Below, in pieces: positions 15,472-25,588 of a stretch of 64,000 bases of DNA. The stretch is taken from the NCBI GenBank assembly GCA_964586225.1, contig CAZPHD010000007.1, forward strand, positions 1-64,000, written 5' to 3'. This DNA comes from JANJUB01 sp964586225 (lineage in GTDB: Bacteria; Armatimonadota; Fimbriimonadia; Fimbriimonadales; Fimbriimonadaceae). The notes below the pieces were generated by a model. That model was not told where the DNA came from. It did not search any database and saw nothing but the letters and a program-made list of their open reading frames with translations. Both the position numbers and the translations under genes were made by a program. Position 1 is the first letter of the stretch; each line of letters begins with the position of its first letter.

Positions 15472-16479
15472 GTGATTGCGTCAATAAGAGAGTCTTCCGA
15501 GCTGCGAGAACGAGAATCCCTTTCCCCCTACGCCATGTGCGCGGTGGATTCGCAGGGTCGAGAAGTCGCCATCGAGCCCGACCCCATCCGCACCGCCTTC
15601 CAGCGCGATCGCGATCGCATTCTCCACTCCAAGAGCTTTCGGCGGCTGAAGCACAAGACCCAGGTGTTCATCGATCCTTCGGGCGACCACTACCGCACGC
15701 GACTCACCCACTCGCTCGAAGTCGCCCAAGTCGCCCGCACGATCGGCCGTGCCTTGCGGCTTAATGAGGACCTCATCGAAGCGATCGCCCTCGGCCACGA
15801 CGTCGGCCACACCCCGTTTGGCCACATGGGCGAACATGCGCTTGACGAGTCCGTCCACGAGATCAGCGGGGGCCACTTCCGACACTATGAACAGTCGCTC
15901 CGCGTCGTTGACGTGCTCGAGAATCTGAACTTGACCCACGAGGTTCGCGCCGGGATCGACGGACATAGTAAGGGTCGGAAAGACCTGACCGCGTTCGACG
16001 GCGAGCCGACGAGCACGCTGGAAGCCGCCGTGGTGCGTATCAGTGACCGCGTGGCTTACATGAACCATGACCTCGATGACGCCCTCCGCTCGCACATTAT
16101 TAGCGAGATACCTCAGCAGTTTGCCTCATTAGGCGCAACGCACGGCACACGCATCGGCACGATGGTCATGGACGTGATTGAGAACAGCTTGGATCAGCCA
16201 CGCATCGCGTTGTCGCCACGCATGCTTGAGCTGATGAACGAGCTCAAGGAGTGGCTCTTCGAAAACGTGTACTTGAAGTATCCGGTGCTCTATCCCGATA
16301 CCCAAAAGGTGAAGCGGTTGGTGCAGGAGTTGTTTGAATACTACTGCGAACCCGGCAATCTCCCGCCTGGGTTCGAAGGAATCCAAGGCGCGGTCGACTA
16401 CGTCGCGGGAATGACCGACCGTTTCGCGATCGAGACCTACGCACGAATCAAACTCCCCACCAGCTTTCGCCAACCGTAA
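15472..16479 (+). CDS. dgt: Deoxyguanosinetriphosphate triphosphohydrolase-like protein
   Basis: HD-domain enzyme that cleaves dNTPs to deoxynucleosides and tripolyphosphate. 335 residues, matching the shorter type 2 dGTPase-like proteins. The metal-binding set is visible: RTRLTHSLEV (His80), GHDVGHTPFGH (His109-Asp110) and SDRVAYMNHDLDDA (Asp). The N-terminus has DPIRTAFQRDRDRILHSKSFRRL. The start is a GTG at 15472; an in-frame later start would remove little of the domain. The gene stands alone and converges on ridA with a hairpin between them. Confidence 0.92.
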   Translation: MIASIRESSELRERESLSPYAMCAVDSQGREVAIEPDPIRTAFQRDRDRILHSKSFRRLKHKTQVFIDPSGDHYRTRLTHSLEVAQVARTIGRALRLNEDLIEAIALGHDVGHTPFGHMGEHALDESVHEISGGHFRHYEQSLRVVDVLENLNLTHEVRAGIDGHSKGRKDLTAFDGEPTSTLEAAVVRISDRVAYMNHDLDDALRSHIISEIPQQFASLGATHGTRIGTMVMDVIENSLDQPRIALSPRMLELMNELKEWLFENVYLKYPVLYPDTQKVKRLVQELFEYYCEPGNLPPGFEGIQGAVDYVAGMTDRFAIETYARIKLPTSFRQP

Positions 16480-16481
16480 GC

Positions 16482-16503
16482 CGCCGGTACGATACAACCG
16501 GCG
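16482..16503. terminator. Hairpin between convergent dgt and ridA
   Basis: CGCCGGT pairs with ACCGGCG across an 8-base loop, directly after the dgt stop. It is symmetrical enough to serve either strand; no T-run. Confidence 0.45.
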
Positions 16504-16534
16504 ACTACGGCAGGGCACGAGACATCCCTATGCG

Positions 16535-16927
16535 TCAATCATCATGGACTACGGCATCAACCTCAATCTCCACAAGCATATCTGAGTTGATCATTTGGCT
16601 TACCTCAACCATCGTGGTCGCAGGCAGAACCTCCCCGAACCACTCGTGGTGAACCCGACCAATCCGCTCCCAATCCGAAATATGCTTCACATAGATTCGC
16701 GTCCGCACCACATGGTCGCGCCGCGCACCCACCTGCTCCAACGCCCAATCAATGTTCGACAGGGCCTGACGCGCCTGGGCGGTCGGATCGCCCACCCCAA
16801 CTATTGCCCCCGCCTCGTCCGTCGACGTCGTCCCCGTCACATACACAAACGGACCCACCCGGACAACCCGCGAATACCCGACGATGCTCTCCCACGGACG
16901 GCCACTGTTGACGTTCTTTCGTTTCAC
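16535..16927 (-). CDS. RidA family (YjgF/YER057c/UK114) protein
   Basis: 130 residues. RidA proteins hydrolyse reactive enamines/imines formed by PLP enzymes. Family features are PWESIVGYSRVVRVGPFVYVTGTT, the QARQALSNIDWALEQVGA helix, VVRTRIYV, and the C-terminal MVEVSQMINSDMLVEIEVDAVV where the usual Arg is followed by the conserved Glu. The Arg contact residue in RTRIYV is present. It belongs to the subgroup often linked to amine and sarcosine metabolism, but this cannot be tested here. It is divergent from nuoF with a 43-bp gap. Confidence 0.88.
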   Translation of the reverse strand: MKRKNVNSGRPWESIVGYSRVVRVGPFVYVTGTTSTDEAGAIVGVGDPTAQARQALSNIDWALEQVGARRDHVVRTRIYVKHISDWERIGRVHHEWFGEVLPATTMVEVSQMINSDMLVEIEVDAVVHDD

Positions 16928-16970
16928 GTCTCCGTTCTACCCGCCGAGCCGGTAAAATCAGGCGACCATC

Positions 16971-18302
16971 ATGGGTGAATACAAGCTGCTGCTCGAGCAC
17001 TCGCACGACCCGGCGTACCAGACCCTCGCCGGCTACCAGGCCAAGGGAGGATACGCCGCCCTCAAGAAGGCGCTCGGCATGGAGCGTCAAGCCATCATTG
17101 ACGAGGTCAAAGCGAGTGGTCTTCGTGGCCGCGGCGGCGCCGGCTTCCCCACCTGGATCAAGTGGAACGGCATTACAAAGGACAAGGTCGGGCCCCACTA
17201 CTTGATCTGCAATGCCGACGAAGGCGAGCCAGGCACCTTCAAAGACAAGGAACTCATGGAACGCACGCCGTTCCTCCTCATCGAAGGCATGACCATCGCT
17301 GGCTTCGCCACGAAGGGGGACGCGGGCTACATCTACATTCGCGGCGAGTTCATCGACGCCGCCAAAGCCCTCCGCAAGGCGATCGACGAGGCCTACGCTG
17401 CCGGACTCCTCGGCAAGAATATCCTGGGCAGCGGTTACGATTTCGATCTGTACATCCACCTAGGCGCCGGCTCTTACGAGTGCGGCGAGGAGAGCGCGCT
17501 CATGTCCAGCCTGATGGGCGAACGCGGCATGCCGCGCCTCAAGTTCCCCCATGTCCCGCTGCCCACCGTCGCTGGCGTGTGGGACCGACCGACGGTGATC
17601 AACAACGTCGAAACCTACACCTGCGCGCCCTTCATCATCAACAACGGCGGCAACTGGTACGCCTCGCTCGGCGCCTCCACCAAGAACTCCCGCGGCACGA
17701 AAATTTTCTCGGTTTCCGGCCACGTGAACAAGCCGGCCAACTACGAAGTCGAGTTCGGCACGTCGCTTATGGAACTCCTTGAGATGTCGGGCGGCATGAA
17801 GGATGGCGAACTCAAGGCTTGCGTTCCGGGTGGCTCATCGGTTCCGATCATGAACGCAGACCAGTGCCAGAACGCCATCATCGGCTACGAAGAGATGGCG
17901 GAAGCCGGCTCGATGGTCGGCTCCGGCGGCTGCATGTTCCTCAACGAGCACACGTGCATCGTCACGTTCATTTGGCGCACGGCGCAGTTCTATGCGAACG
18001 AGTCGTGCGGCAAGTGCACGCCCTGCCGCGAAGGCACCAAGTGGATGCTCCAGATCCTAGACCGTATCCGCAAAGGCGGCGGTCGAAGTGGCGACATCGA
18101 ACTGCTCCAGGAAGTCTGTTCGCAAATCGACGGTCGTTCGTTCTGCGGATTGGGGGATGCGGCGGCCTGGCCGGTGGCCGGCGCAATCAAGGTCTTCCGA
18201 CACGAGTTCGAATACTTCATCGAGCATGGGCATTCGATGGTGCAGGGGCCGGAAACCAACGCAATGTTGCCGGAAACCCCGGTCGCCGTGCCGGTTTCCT
18301 AA
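16971..18302 (+). CDS. nuoF: NADH-quinone oxidoreductase subunit F
   Basis: NADH-binding, FMN-containing subunit of complex I, 443 residues. The motifs are RGRGGAGFPTW (NADH/FMN), CNADEGEPGTFKD, ECGEESALMSSLMG, and the 4Fe-4S ligands Cys346, Cys349 and Cys352 in SCGKCTPCREGT plus Cys392 in FCGLGD. A TAAAAT box ends 12 bases before the ATG, giving a very short leader. No other nuo gene lies in the window, so the complex I genes are dispersed. Confidence 0.95.
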   Translation: MGEYKLLLEHSHDPAYQTLAGYQAKGGYAALKKALGMERQAIIDEVKASGLRGRGGAGFPTWIKWNGITKDKVGPHYLICNADEGEPGTFKDKELMERTPFLLIEGMTIAGFATKGDAGYIYIRGEFIDAAKALRKAIDEAYAAGLLGKNILGSGYDFDLYIHLGAGSYECGEESALMSSLMGERGMPRLKFPHVPLPTVAGVWDRPTVINNVETYTCAPFIINNGGNWYASLGASTKNSRGTKIFSVSGHVNKPANYEVEFGTSLMELLEMSGGMKDGELKACVPGGSSVPIMNADQCQNAIIGYEEMAEAGSMVGSGGCMFLNEHTCIVTFIWRTAQFYANESCGKCTPCREGTKWMLQILDRIRKGGGRSGDIELLQEVCSQIDGRSFCGLGDAAAWPVAGAIKVFRHEFEYFIEHGHSMVQGPETNAMLPETPVAVPVS

Positions 18303-18359
18303 ATCGCGCTCAGAAAGCACAACGATCTATGGAACAACTCTTCACGAGGGGTTCGAACA

Positions 18360-18686
18360 ATGCAGAAGCGTGCTTTTACGCTCGTTGAAATCATGATCGT
18401 GGTGCTGATCATTGGAGTGTTGCTCGGCGTAGCCGTGCCGCAGTTCTTGCAGTCCCGCGAAACATCGCGCCAGCGCACGTGCGTGTCGAACTTGAAGAAG
18501 CTCGACGAAGCGAAGGAGGTCAGAGCCGCCGAACAGCGACTGAACTCTGGCGATCCTTGCGTCATCGGAGATATCGTTCCGAACTACATTCGGCGCGCAC
18601 CAACGTGCCCAGCAGGCGGCAACTATACCGTCGGCGTCATCGGCACCAATCCCACCTGCTCAACCGCGGGGCACGCCCTACCGTAG
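18360..18686 (+). CDS. Type IV prepilin-like protein, 108 aa
   Basis: Short pseudopilin. The leader MQKRAFTLVEIMIVVLIIG contains the prepilin peptidase site (A/F with Glu at +5), followed by a hydrophobic helix and QSRETSRQRTCVSNLKKLDEAK, the usual first globular helix. The C-terminal half has four more cysteines (PC, TC, TC) and IVPNYIRRAPTCPAGG, the strand order of small pseudopilins. GAGGGG 8 bases upstream is the ribosome binding site. It lies 57 bp after nuoF and faces the convergent permease gene. Confidence 0.88.
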   Translation: MQKRAFTLVEIMIVVLIIGVLLGVAVPQFLQSRETSRQRTCVSNLKKLDEAKEVRAAEQRLNSGDPCVIGDIVPNYIRRAPTCPAGGNYTVGVIGTNPTCSTAGHALP

Positions 18687-18691
18687 TGTGA

Positions 18692-19888
18692 CTACTCCCA
18701 GCGAAGCGCAACTACCGGATCTTTCCGGGCGGCCCGCATCGCTGGGATTAGGCCAAACACGGTTCCCACGAGCACGCAGACACCGATTGCCATCGCAATC
18801 GTGCCCAGCGTCATGAGGGGCTTTATCGGCGTATAGGCTGCGAGCAGCGCACAGACAATTGACGAGATCAAGAGCCCAGCAAACCCACCCGCCAGAGTCA
18901 ACATCAACGCTTCGAACAGGAACTGGCCAAAGATGTCGCGTCTGCGGCTGCCGACCGTCTTGCGAATGCCAATCTCGCGCGACCGCTCATTGACCGACAT
19001 GAGCATCACGGTGAGAATGCCCACCCCGCCAACCACAAGCGCAATCGATGTCAGTCCGGTCAAGAGCCAGGTCAGGATGCCCATGATCTTGTAGACCAGT
19101 CCGAGCAGTTCGTCTTGCGTTAAGACCGAATACTGCTGTCGATCAAGCTCGGTGCCAAGGACTCGCTCAAGCCTGTCCTTCAACTCCGTCGGTTCCGCCG
19201 CAGGATCCGACTGGATCATGAGTCGGTCGATCTGGAGCTTCGGATTCTGCGCGCGCATCTGCGCATAAGGCAGATAGACGACGTTCTCAAACCCAAACAT
19301 CGCAAACAACCCTGACGTCCCGCCGCCCTTCTTATCTTCCGACACGCCGATCACTTCGTAAATGCGACCGTTAACTTCAACCTTCTTGCCGAGCGCACTG
19401 GCTTCACCAAACAGTTCGGCCTTGGCAACCGAGCCCAGCACCACCACGTCGCCATCGTTGGGTCCATAAGTTCGACCCTCGGCCAGTTTGAGGCGATGCA
19501 TCCCGAACCACTCAGGACTTGCCGCGATTGTCGCCGGATAGGCTTCCTTTTCGCCAACCCTAACGCCACCGCCCGCAAAGGTGAGCGTCGCGACACTGAT
19601 GACGCCCGGCTCTTGGCGCAAACGCTCCGCGTGAGACTCCTTCAGAAAGCTCTGGCCCGCCATGTTGGGATTGACCGTGCCCTCTTCGAACCGCCCTGGC
19701 AGCACGATCATGATGTTCACACCGATGTTGCGGACTTCCCCGCCAACATCCTCCTGAACGCCCTTGGCGATGCTCACGAGCAACAAGATCGCGATCGTGC
19801 CGACGGTGACACCGAGGCTGGATAGTACGGCACGGCCGCGTTGCTCACGAAGGCTCTGCCACGCGGCGAGAAGATTGGTAAAGGACAT
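18692..19888 (-). CDS. ABC transporter permease, MacB type
   Basis: 398 residues. Four transmembrane segments arranged 1+3: one near residues 20-40, then a large extracytoplasmic domain (FtsX/MacB periplasmic core with GVNIMIVLPGRF, RVGEKEAYPATI, GRIYEVIGVSEDK), then three C-terminal helices with NERSREIGIRKTVGSRRRDI, the MacB/FtsX cytoplasmic signature. It probably exports a peptide, lipid or lipoprotein, or acts as a mechanotransmitter; the ATPase gene is not adjacent. The start at 19888 (MSFTNLLAAW) fits the family N-terminus. Confidence 0.9.
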   Translation of the reverse strand: MSFTNLLAAWQSLREQRGRAVLSSLGVTVGTIAILLLVSIAKGVQEDVGGEVRNIGVNIMIVLPGRFEEGTVNPNMAGQSFLKESHAERLRQEPGVISVATLTFAGGGVRVGEKEAYPATIAASPEWFGMHRLKLAEGRTYGPNDGDVVVLGSVAKAELFGEASALGKKVEVNGRIYEVIGVSEDKKGGGTSGLFAMFGFENVVYLPYAQMRAQNPKLQIDRLMIQSDPAAEPTELKDRLERVLGTELDRQQYSVLTQDELLGLVYKIMGILTWLLTGLTSIALVVGGVGILTVMLMSVNERSREIGIRKTVGSRRRDIFGQFLFEALMLTLAGGFAGLLISSIVCALLAAYTPIKPLMTLGTIAMAIGVCVLVGTVFGLIPAMRAARKDPVVALRWE

Positions 19889-19917
19889 GGACCAGGAGAG
19901 TCTACGTCGTTTTCCAA

Positions 19918-19965
19918 CTCCCCCTCTCCGCAAAAGGCTATTGTCTTTGCGTTGAGGGGTTTGGG
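19918..19965. repeat. REP-like palindromic element, copy A
   Basis: CTCCCCCTCTCC, then GCAAAAGGCTATTGTCTTTGC, then GTTGAGGGG form an imperfect hairpin of about 48 bases. Its framework (CTCCCCCTCTCC-x6-GGCTAT-x-GTCTT) is shared with the element at 28130-28178. It lies between the permease start and the sigma factor stop. Confidence 0.65.
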
Positions 19966-19981
19966 CGGTGCGGAAAACGCG

Positions 19982-20608
19982 TTACGCCGAGGGGCAAAGG
20001 CCCATCTTGGCAAACTTGCGGCCGACGGCAGGCTTGGCCTCGCGCATGCCGCGCAAGGCCTCAAGGCGGTGCTTCATCAGCTTGTGGGTGCGGTGAAGTC
20101 GCGAGCGAATCGTTCCCACTGGCTTGCCCAGCAGTTCGCTGATCTCCTTGTAGGGCATGCCCTCAACATCGGCGAGAATGATCAGCGTGCGTTGCTCGTC
20201 GGACAGCGAGTCCATCACGACCTGCATGTCCTCACTGAGCGTCTGGTTAGCCAGAATCTGATCGGCAACCGGGGCCGAGTCGGCGACTTCAAAGTGCACA
20301 ACGTCGTCGTTGCTGGTCGTCAAGGGAGCGTCGTAGCTCACCGTCTGTACTCGTCGGCGCCGATTGCGGAGCAAATCAAGAAACAATCGGGTGACGATTC
20401 GAAAGATCCAGTTCTCAAACGGCTTGTCGCCTTCATAGTCCTGGAAAGAGCGGTAGGCACGGTAATACGCTTCCTGCGTGAGATCTTCGGCGTCGGAACG
20501 ATTGCCCGCAAGCCGGAAGGCCATGTTATAAACCTTGCGGTACGTGCTTTGCATCAGCAAGTTGAATCGCTCTTGCTGCCCGTCGTTCCTGAGTTCGAGT
20601 GTGGTCAT
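19982..20608 (-). CDS. RNA polymerase sigma factor, ECF type
   Basis: 208 residues. Region 2 is RFNLLMQSTYRKVYNMAFRL with DAEDLTQEAYYRAYRSFQ and FENWIFRIVTRLFLDLLRNRRRR; region 4 is LSDEQRTLIILADVEGMPYKEISELLGKPVGTIRSRLHR, the HTH for -35 recognition. There is no region 1.1 or 3, as expected for ECF (SigE/RpoE-like) factors. GGAGGCAAA precedes the ATG. No anti-sigma gene is adjacent: upstream is a 424-bp intergenic region, downstream is the ABC permease, which is a possible target by proximity. Confidence 0.93.
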   Translation of the reverse strand: MTTLELRNDGQQERFNLLMQSTYRKVYNMAFRLAGNRSDAEDLTQEAYYRAYRSFQDYEGDKPFENWIFRIVTRLFLDLLRNRRRRVQTVSYDAPLTTSNDDVVHFEVADSAPVADQILANQTLSEDMQVVMDSLSDEQRTLIILADVEGMPYKEISELLGKPVGTIRSRLHRTHKLMKHRLEALRGMREAKPAVGRKFAKMGLCPSA

Positions 20609-21032
20609 TTTGCCTCCTATGCGAAATGCCTACGCGTCGTTGCGGAAGCTAATCATCGAAACAAGCCCGTCGCGTGGGAAGTTCCCATCTCGCTATATTT
20701 TCCTCAACGCTACATGAAATAAGGCGAACGAGGATGGGGGCTCATCACCGCGCGAAGGGAATAGCGCTCATGAGTTGGACGCTCCAGCCCCTCGGGTCGG
20801 TTCGCCATTGGGACGTTCGGCCCGATTTGCCCGAGTTTCGTGAAGACTCATCGGGATTGCGATTAAAGTGAGATTAAGACGGGGCAAGCTGCGGTAGAAC
20901 TCTCTTTGTCGCAACGGCGCAACCCACAAAGGACCTCCAATCCACGGATGCAAAGCAACCAGGCCCCAACGCTGGGGCCTGAGTTTTCTCTGAAGCTCAA
21001 CGGGTTATAATGCCGGGACCGAGGAGTCCCCG
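20609..21032. other. Long intergenic region between sigma factor and AbgT genes
   Basis: No convincing gene in 424 bp. It holds the sigma factor's promoter side (left), a possible small transcript or leader ending at the terminator 20960-20981, and the AbgT promoter (TATAAT at 21006-21011). Sequence from 20880 to 20960 can form a stem from CTTTGT and ACAAAG. Confidence 0.5.
20960..20992 (+). terminator. Strong intrinsic terminator upstream of AbgT gene
   Basis: CAGGCCCCA pairs perfectly with TGGGGCCTG across an ACGC loop (20960-20981), followed by AGTTTTCTCT. It points along the plus strand, yet no gene is visible upstream on that strand, so it ends an unseen RNA or acts as an attenuator. 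Confidence 0.75.
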
Positions 21033-22643
<1,611 letters not shown>

Positions 22644-22743
22644 GCGCGCGCTAGCGCATGCCTACGGGAGGCCGCCATCACGGGGCATCGCGCTCCGACC
22701 GATTTGGCATTCTGGCAAACCTGCTGTACAATGAAGGTGCGCC

Positions 22744-23505
22744 ATGAACAGAATCGGAGTGTCTTTAGGAATCTTGTCGTTTTGCGCGGTTGCGATCGCC
22801 GTCGTCCCTGATACCGGCCCCGACCTTGACTTCGGGTTCGTCGGAATGGTCGGAGGAACGGGTTCGGGCACGGCCATTCTCCAACGTGCCGTTATCACTG
22901 CCAAGCATGTGGGCGGAACATCATTTCACCTCAACGGCGTCACCTACAACGCCATTCAACGCATCGACCACCCGACTGTCGACATTGCTATCCTGAACTT
23001 TGGCGTTGATCTGCCGGGATGGCACACGCTCGGCAATACCGCCAACCCCGGTGACACGATCACCATGGTCGGCTATGGCTCGACAGGCGTTCTGAACGGT
23101 GCGGGCAACGGCTACGACATCACCGGCGGCGGAGGCGTCCGGCGGAAGGGCACAAACGTGTTCGACTTCCGCACAAACGTGACCAACTTTGGCCCGAGCA
23201 TCATTTCTTACCTGCGTCAGAATGGCGACGCGGTGCTCGCTGGTGGGGATTCCGGTGGGGCGTTCTTTGTTAACAACAGGCTGGTTGGCGTGAACTCATT
23301 CATTTTTAGCCAGAACACGAACTTGCCCAACTACGGTTTTGCTTCCCAAAACGGAGGCACGCCCTACTTCGGCAGCGGCGCAATCGATCTGACCGACCCG
23401 ACCCTCAACGCCTGGGTTGTCAGTAACGCCGTCCCGGAGCCCGCATCAATGGCTGCGCTTGGACTCGGGCTGGCCGCATTGATTCGACGACGCCGGACAG
23501 GCTGA
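22744..23505 (+). CDS. Secreted trypsin-like serine protease with PEP-CTERM tail
   Basis: 253 residues. An N-terminal signal (VSLGILSFCAVAIAVV) is followed by an S1-type protease domain whose triad is visible: His in AVITAKHVGG, Asp in HPTVDIAIL and Ser in AGGDSGGAFF. The C-terminus VPEPASMAALGLGLAALIRRRRTG is a PEP-CTERM anchor, so the enzyme should be retained at the surface until exosortase processing. There is no obvious pro-region. TACAAT 11 bases before the ATG gives a very short leader. It ends in a 12-bp perfect hairpin and stands alone. Confidence 0.88.
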   Translation: MNRIGVSLGILSFCAVAIAVVPDTGPDLDFGFVGMVGGTGSGTAILQRAVITAKHVGGTSFHLNGVTYNAIQRIDHPTVDIAILNFGVDLPGWHTLGNTANPGDTITMVGYGSTGVLNGAGNGYDITGGGGVRRKGTNVFDFRTNVTNFGPSIISYLRQNGDAVLAGGDSGGAFFVNNRLVGVNSFIFSQNTNLPNYGFASQNGGTPYFGSGAIDLTDPTLNAWVVSNAVPEPASMAALGLGLAALIRRRRTG

Positions 23506-23520
23506 CTTCTCCGGACTGAA

Positions 23521-23551
23521 ATCGGACGTCGCATGGGTGGCGACGTCCGAT
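23521..23551. terminator. Hairpin between convergent protease and cmk genes
   Basis: ATCGGACGTCGC pairs perfectly with GCGACGTCCGAT over a 7-base loop. It lies 15 bases after the protease stop and 6 before the cmk stop, and can serve both strands. Confidence 0.65.
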
Positions 23552-23556
23552 CTTCC

Positions 23557-24213
23557 TCAGCGACACATTTCCACGATGCGATCAACCACCTGATCCGCGG
23601 TCATGCCGTCGGATTCGATCACCGTCACGCCCTCACCGATCATGAGCGGGCTGTCCTCTCGCGTCGAATCGCGTAAGTCGCGCTCGGCGATCTCTGCCTT
23701 AAGCTCCTCAAAGTCCTTCTCGATGCCCCGTGAGGCAAAGTCATGAAGCCGGCGGCGCGTTCGCTCTTCTAACGACGCCGTCAGATAGATCCGAATCGGA
23801 GCGTCCGGAGCGATCACCGTCGTCGTATCTCGGCCTTCCAGCACCACGTTGCCCCGCGCGACGATCGCCTGCTGCTGTCGCACCATAAGCTTGCGCACCG
23901 GCGAATGCACACTCACCGCGCTCGCAAAGTCTCCGATCTCTGGAGTGCGAATCGCCTCGGTTACATCTTCGCCGTTCAAAACCACACGCTGAGGCTCACC
24001 CTCGCCAAACTCGATGAGGATCCCCTCGCAAAGCCTCGCGGCCTCTTCGCCCTGGTCTGCGGTCATGCCATGCCGCTGGCAGTGGAGCGCCAAACACCGA
24101 TACATCGCGCCGGTGTCAAGGAACCTGAGCCCCAGCCGCGATGCCACCGCCTTGGCCACCGTGCTCTTTCCCGCTCCCGCTGGTCCATCAATCGCAATCA
24201 CGCTACTAGGCAA
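23557..24213 (-). CDS. cmk: Cytidylate kinase
   Basis: Phosphorylates CMP and dCMP. 218 residues. The P-loop GPAGAGKS (10-17) follows IAID; next are LDTGAMYRCLAL, VVLEGRDTTTVI (family GRDIGT, here with two Thr), IYLTASLEERTRRR and the C-terminal VDRIVEMC helix. The start overlaps the 3' end of aroA by 8 bp, and aroA is immediately upstream, a common pairing in bacteria, so both are one transcript. Confidence 0.95.
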   Translation of the reverse strand: MPSSVIAIDGPAGAGKSTVAKAVASRLGLRFLDTGAMYRCLALHCQRHGMTADQGEEAARLCEGILIEFGEGEPQRVVLNGEDVTEAIRTPEIGDFASAVSVHSPVRKLMVRQQQAIVARGNVVLEGRDTTTVIAPDAPIRIYLTASLEERTRRRLHDFASRGIEKDFEELKAEIAERDLRDSTREDSPLMIGEGVTVIESDGMTADQVVDRIVEMCR

Positions 24214-25528
24214 GACATATCCTCCACAAGTCCCGTTCGAAGTTCGGGTAGCTGGTCAAGACGCTCTCGGCACCCTCAATGACCGTCTCCCCATCTGCCA
24301 CCAAGCCAGCAATCGCAAACGCCATCGCGATCCGATGATCGCCTTCCGCACTTATCGTCGTCGCCCGCAGCGGCGTCGGGCCGGTGATCGTCATGCCGTC
24401 GGGATGGGTTTCGATCGCGGCCCCCATGGCCCGAAGTCCAGCCGCTACCCGCTCAATGCGGTCGCTTTCCTTCACTCGCAACTCGGATGCGTCACGGATC
24501 ACGCTAACCCCTTCTGCTTGGGTGGCGAGCACCGCCAAAACGGGAATCTCATCAATGAGACGAGGCACCAGCGGACCTGCGATCGTGAATGGATTGAGCT
24601 GCTCGTGTCCGCGAACGGTTACGTCCGCCACGGGTTCACCGAGCACGTCACGCAGGTTCTCAATCGCTACCTCAGCCCCAACTTCAGCGAACACATCCAG
24701 AATCCCCGTCCGCGTCGGATTCACGCTCAGATCAAGCAACTCCAGCCGCGATCCGGGGCCGAGGGCGGCCGCCACCATGAGGAACGCCGCGCTTGAGATA
24801 TCGCCCGGTACGTCGAACTCGAACGGCTCCAGAGCCCGTCGGCCGCGCACCGTCGTCGTCAGTCCATTACGCGAAAGGTCCGCCCCCATGGCGGCGAGCA
24901 TCCGCTCGGTATGGTCACGCGATTGTGCAGGCTCCGTGACCCGCGTCTCGCCCTCCGCGAACAACCCGGCCAGCAGCACCGCGCTCTTGATCTGCGCACT
25001 GGCCACCGGCGTCGTGTAGTCAATGCCTTGCAGCTGCCCGCCTCGAATGCGCAGAGGCGGCGTATCGCCCTCAACATGCGCCCCCATCAGCCGTAGCGGC
25101 TCGGCAACCCTTCGCATGGGGCGACGACTGAGCGAAGCATCGCCCACCAACGTCACCTCAAGGCCCGACCATGCCCCGTTGTAGCCGCTGGATGCATCGT
25201 GCCTGCGGATCCCACGCGAAGCCAACAAACCCGCCATGAGACGGATCGTGGTCCCGCTGTTTCCACAATCAAGCGGCCCGCTAGGCTGCTGCCACTCGGC
25301 ACAGGGATGCACCACGACCTCATCTGTGGACACGTCCTCAAACCGTACCCCCAAGGCTGTCAAGACTCGACGCGTCGCCTCCGCGTCTTCGCTGCCGAGC
25401 GGATGGCGCACCCGACTTGGCCCCGAGGCCAATGCTCCGAACATAAAGGCCCGGTGCGTCAGCGACTTATCCGACGGAGGTCGGACCTGCCCTTCAACCC
25501 CCGCAAAGCGTCGCACCCGCATGATCAT
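24206..25528 (-). CDS. aroA: 3-phosphoshikimate 1-carboxyvinyltransferase (EPSP synthase)
   Basis: Sixth step of the shikimate pathway. 440 residues, normal length. GxSKSxTxR-like PPSDKSLTHRAFMFGALA near the N-terminus, NSGTTIRLMAGLLA (PEP site), SAQIKSAVLLAGLFA, PGDISSAAFLMVAAA and KESDRIERVAAGLRAMGA are all present, as is DHRIAMAFAIAGL near the C-terminus. The segment NSGTT with Gly suggests a glyphosate-sensitive class I-type pocket, but this was not tested. Overlaps cmk. Start at 25528 or the second ATG at 25522. Confidence 0.95.
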   Translation of the reverse strand: MIMRVRRFAGVEGQVRPPSDKSLTHRAFMFGALASGPSRVRHPLGSEDAEATRRVLTALGVRFEDVSTDEVVVHPCAEWQQPSGPLDCGNSGTTIRLMAGLLASRGIRRHDASSGYNGAWSGLEVTLVGDASLSRRPMRRVAEPLRLMGAHVEGDTPPLRIRGGQLQGIDYTTPVASAQIKSAVLLAGLFAEGETRVTEPAQSRDHTERMLAAMGADLSRNGLTTTVRGRRALEPFEFDVPGDISSAAFLMVAAALGPGSRLELLDLSVNPTRTGILDVFAEVGAEVAIENLRDVLGEPVADVTVRGHEQLNPFTIAGPLVPRLIDEIPVLAVLATQAEGVSVIRDASELRVKESDRIERVAAGLRAMGAAIETHPDGMTITGPTPLRATTISAEGDHRIAMAFAIAGLVADGETVIEGAESVLTSYPNFERDLWRICLA

Positions 25529-25588
25529 CTGGCTTCAATTGTGGCACCACCTTGCCTTTTCACGATTCTTCGGTTAAAGTAGAGCGTC

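Noticed and set aside
20870..20990. Cyclic di-GMP-I riboswitch before AbgT
   Set aside because: GATGCAAAGC resembles the conserved core, but the flanking GAAA loop and tetraloop receptor are missing.
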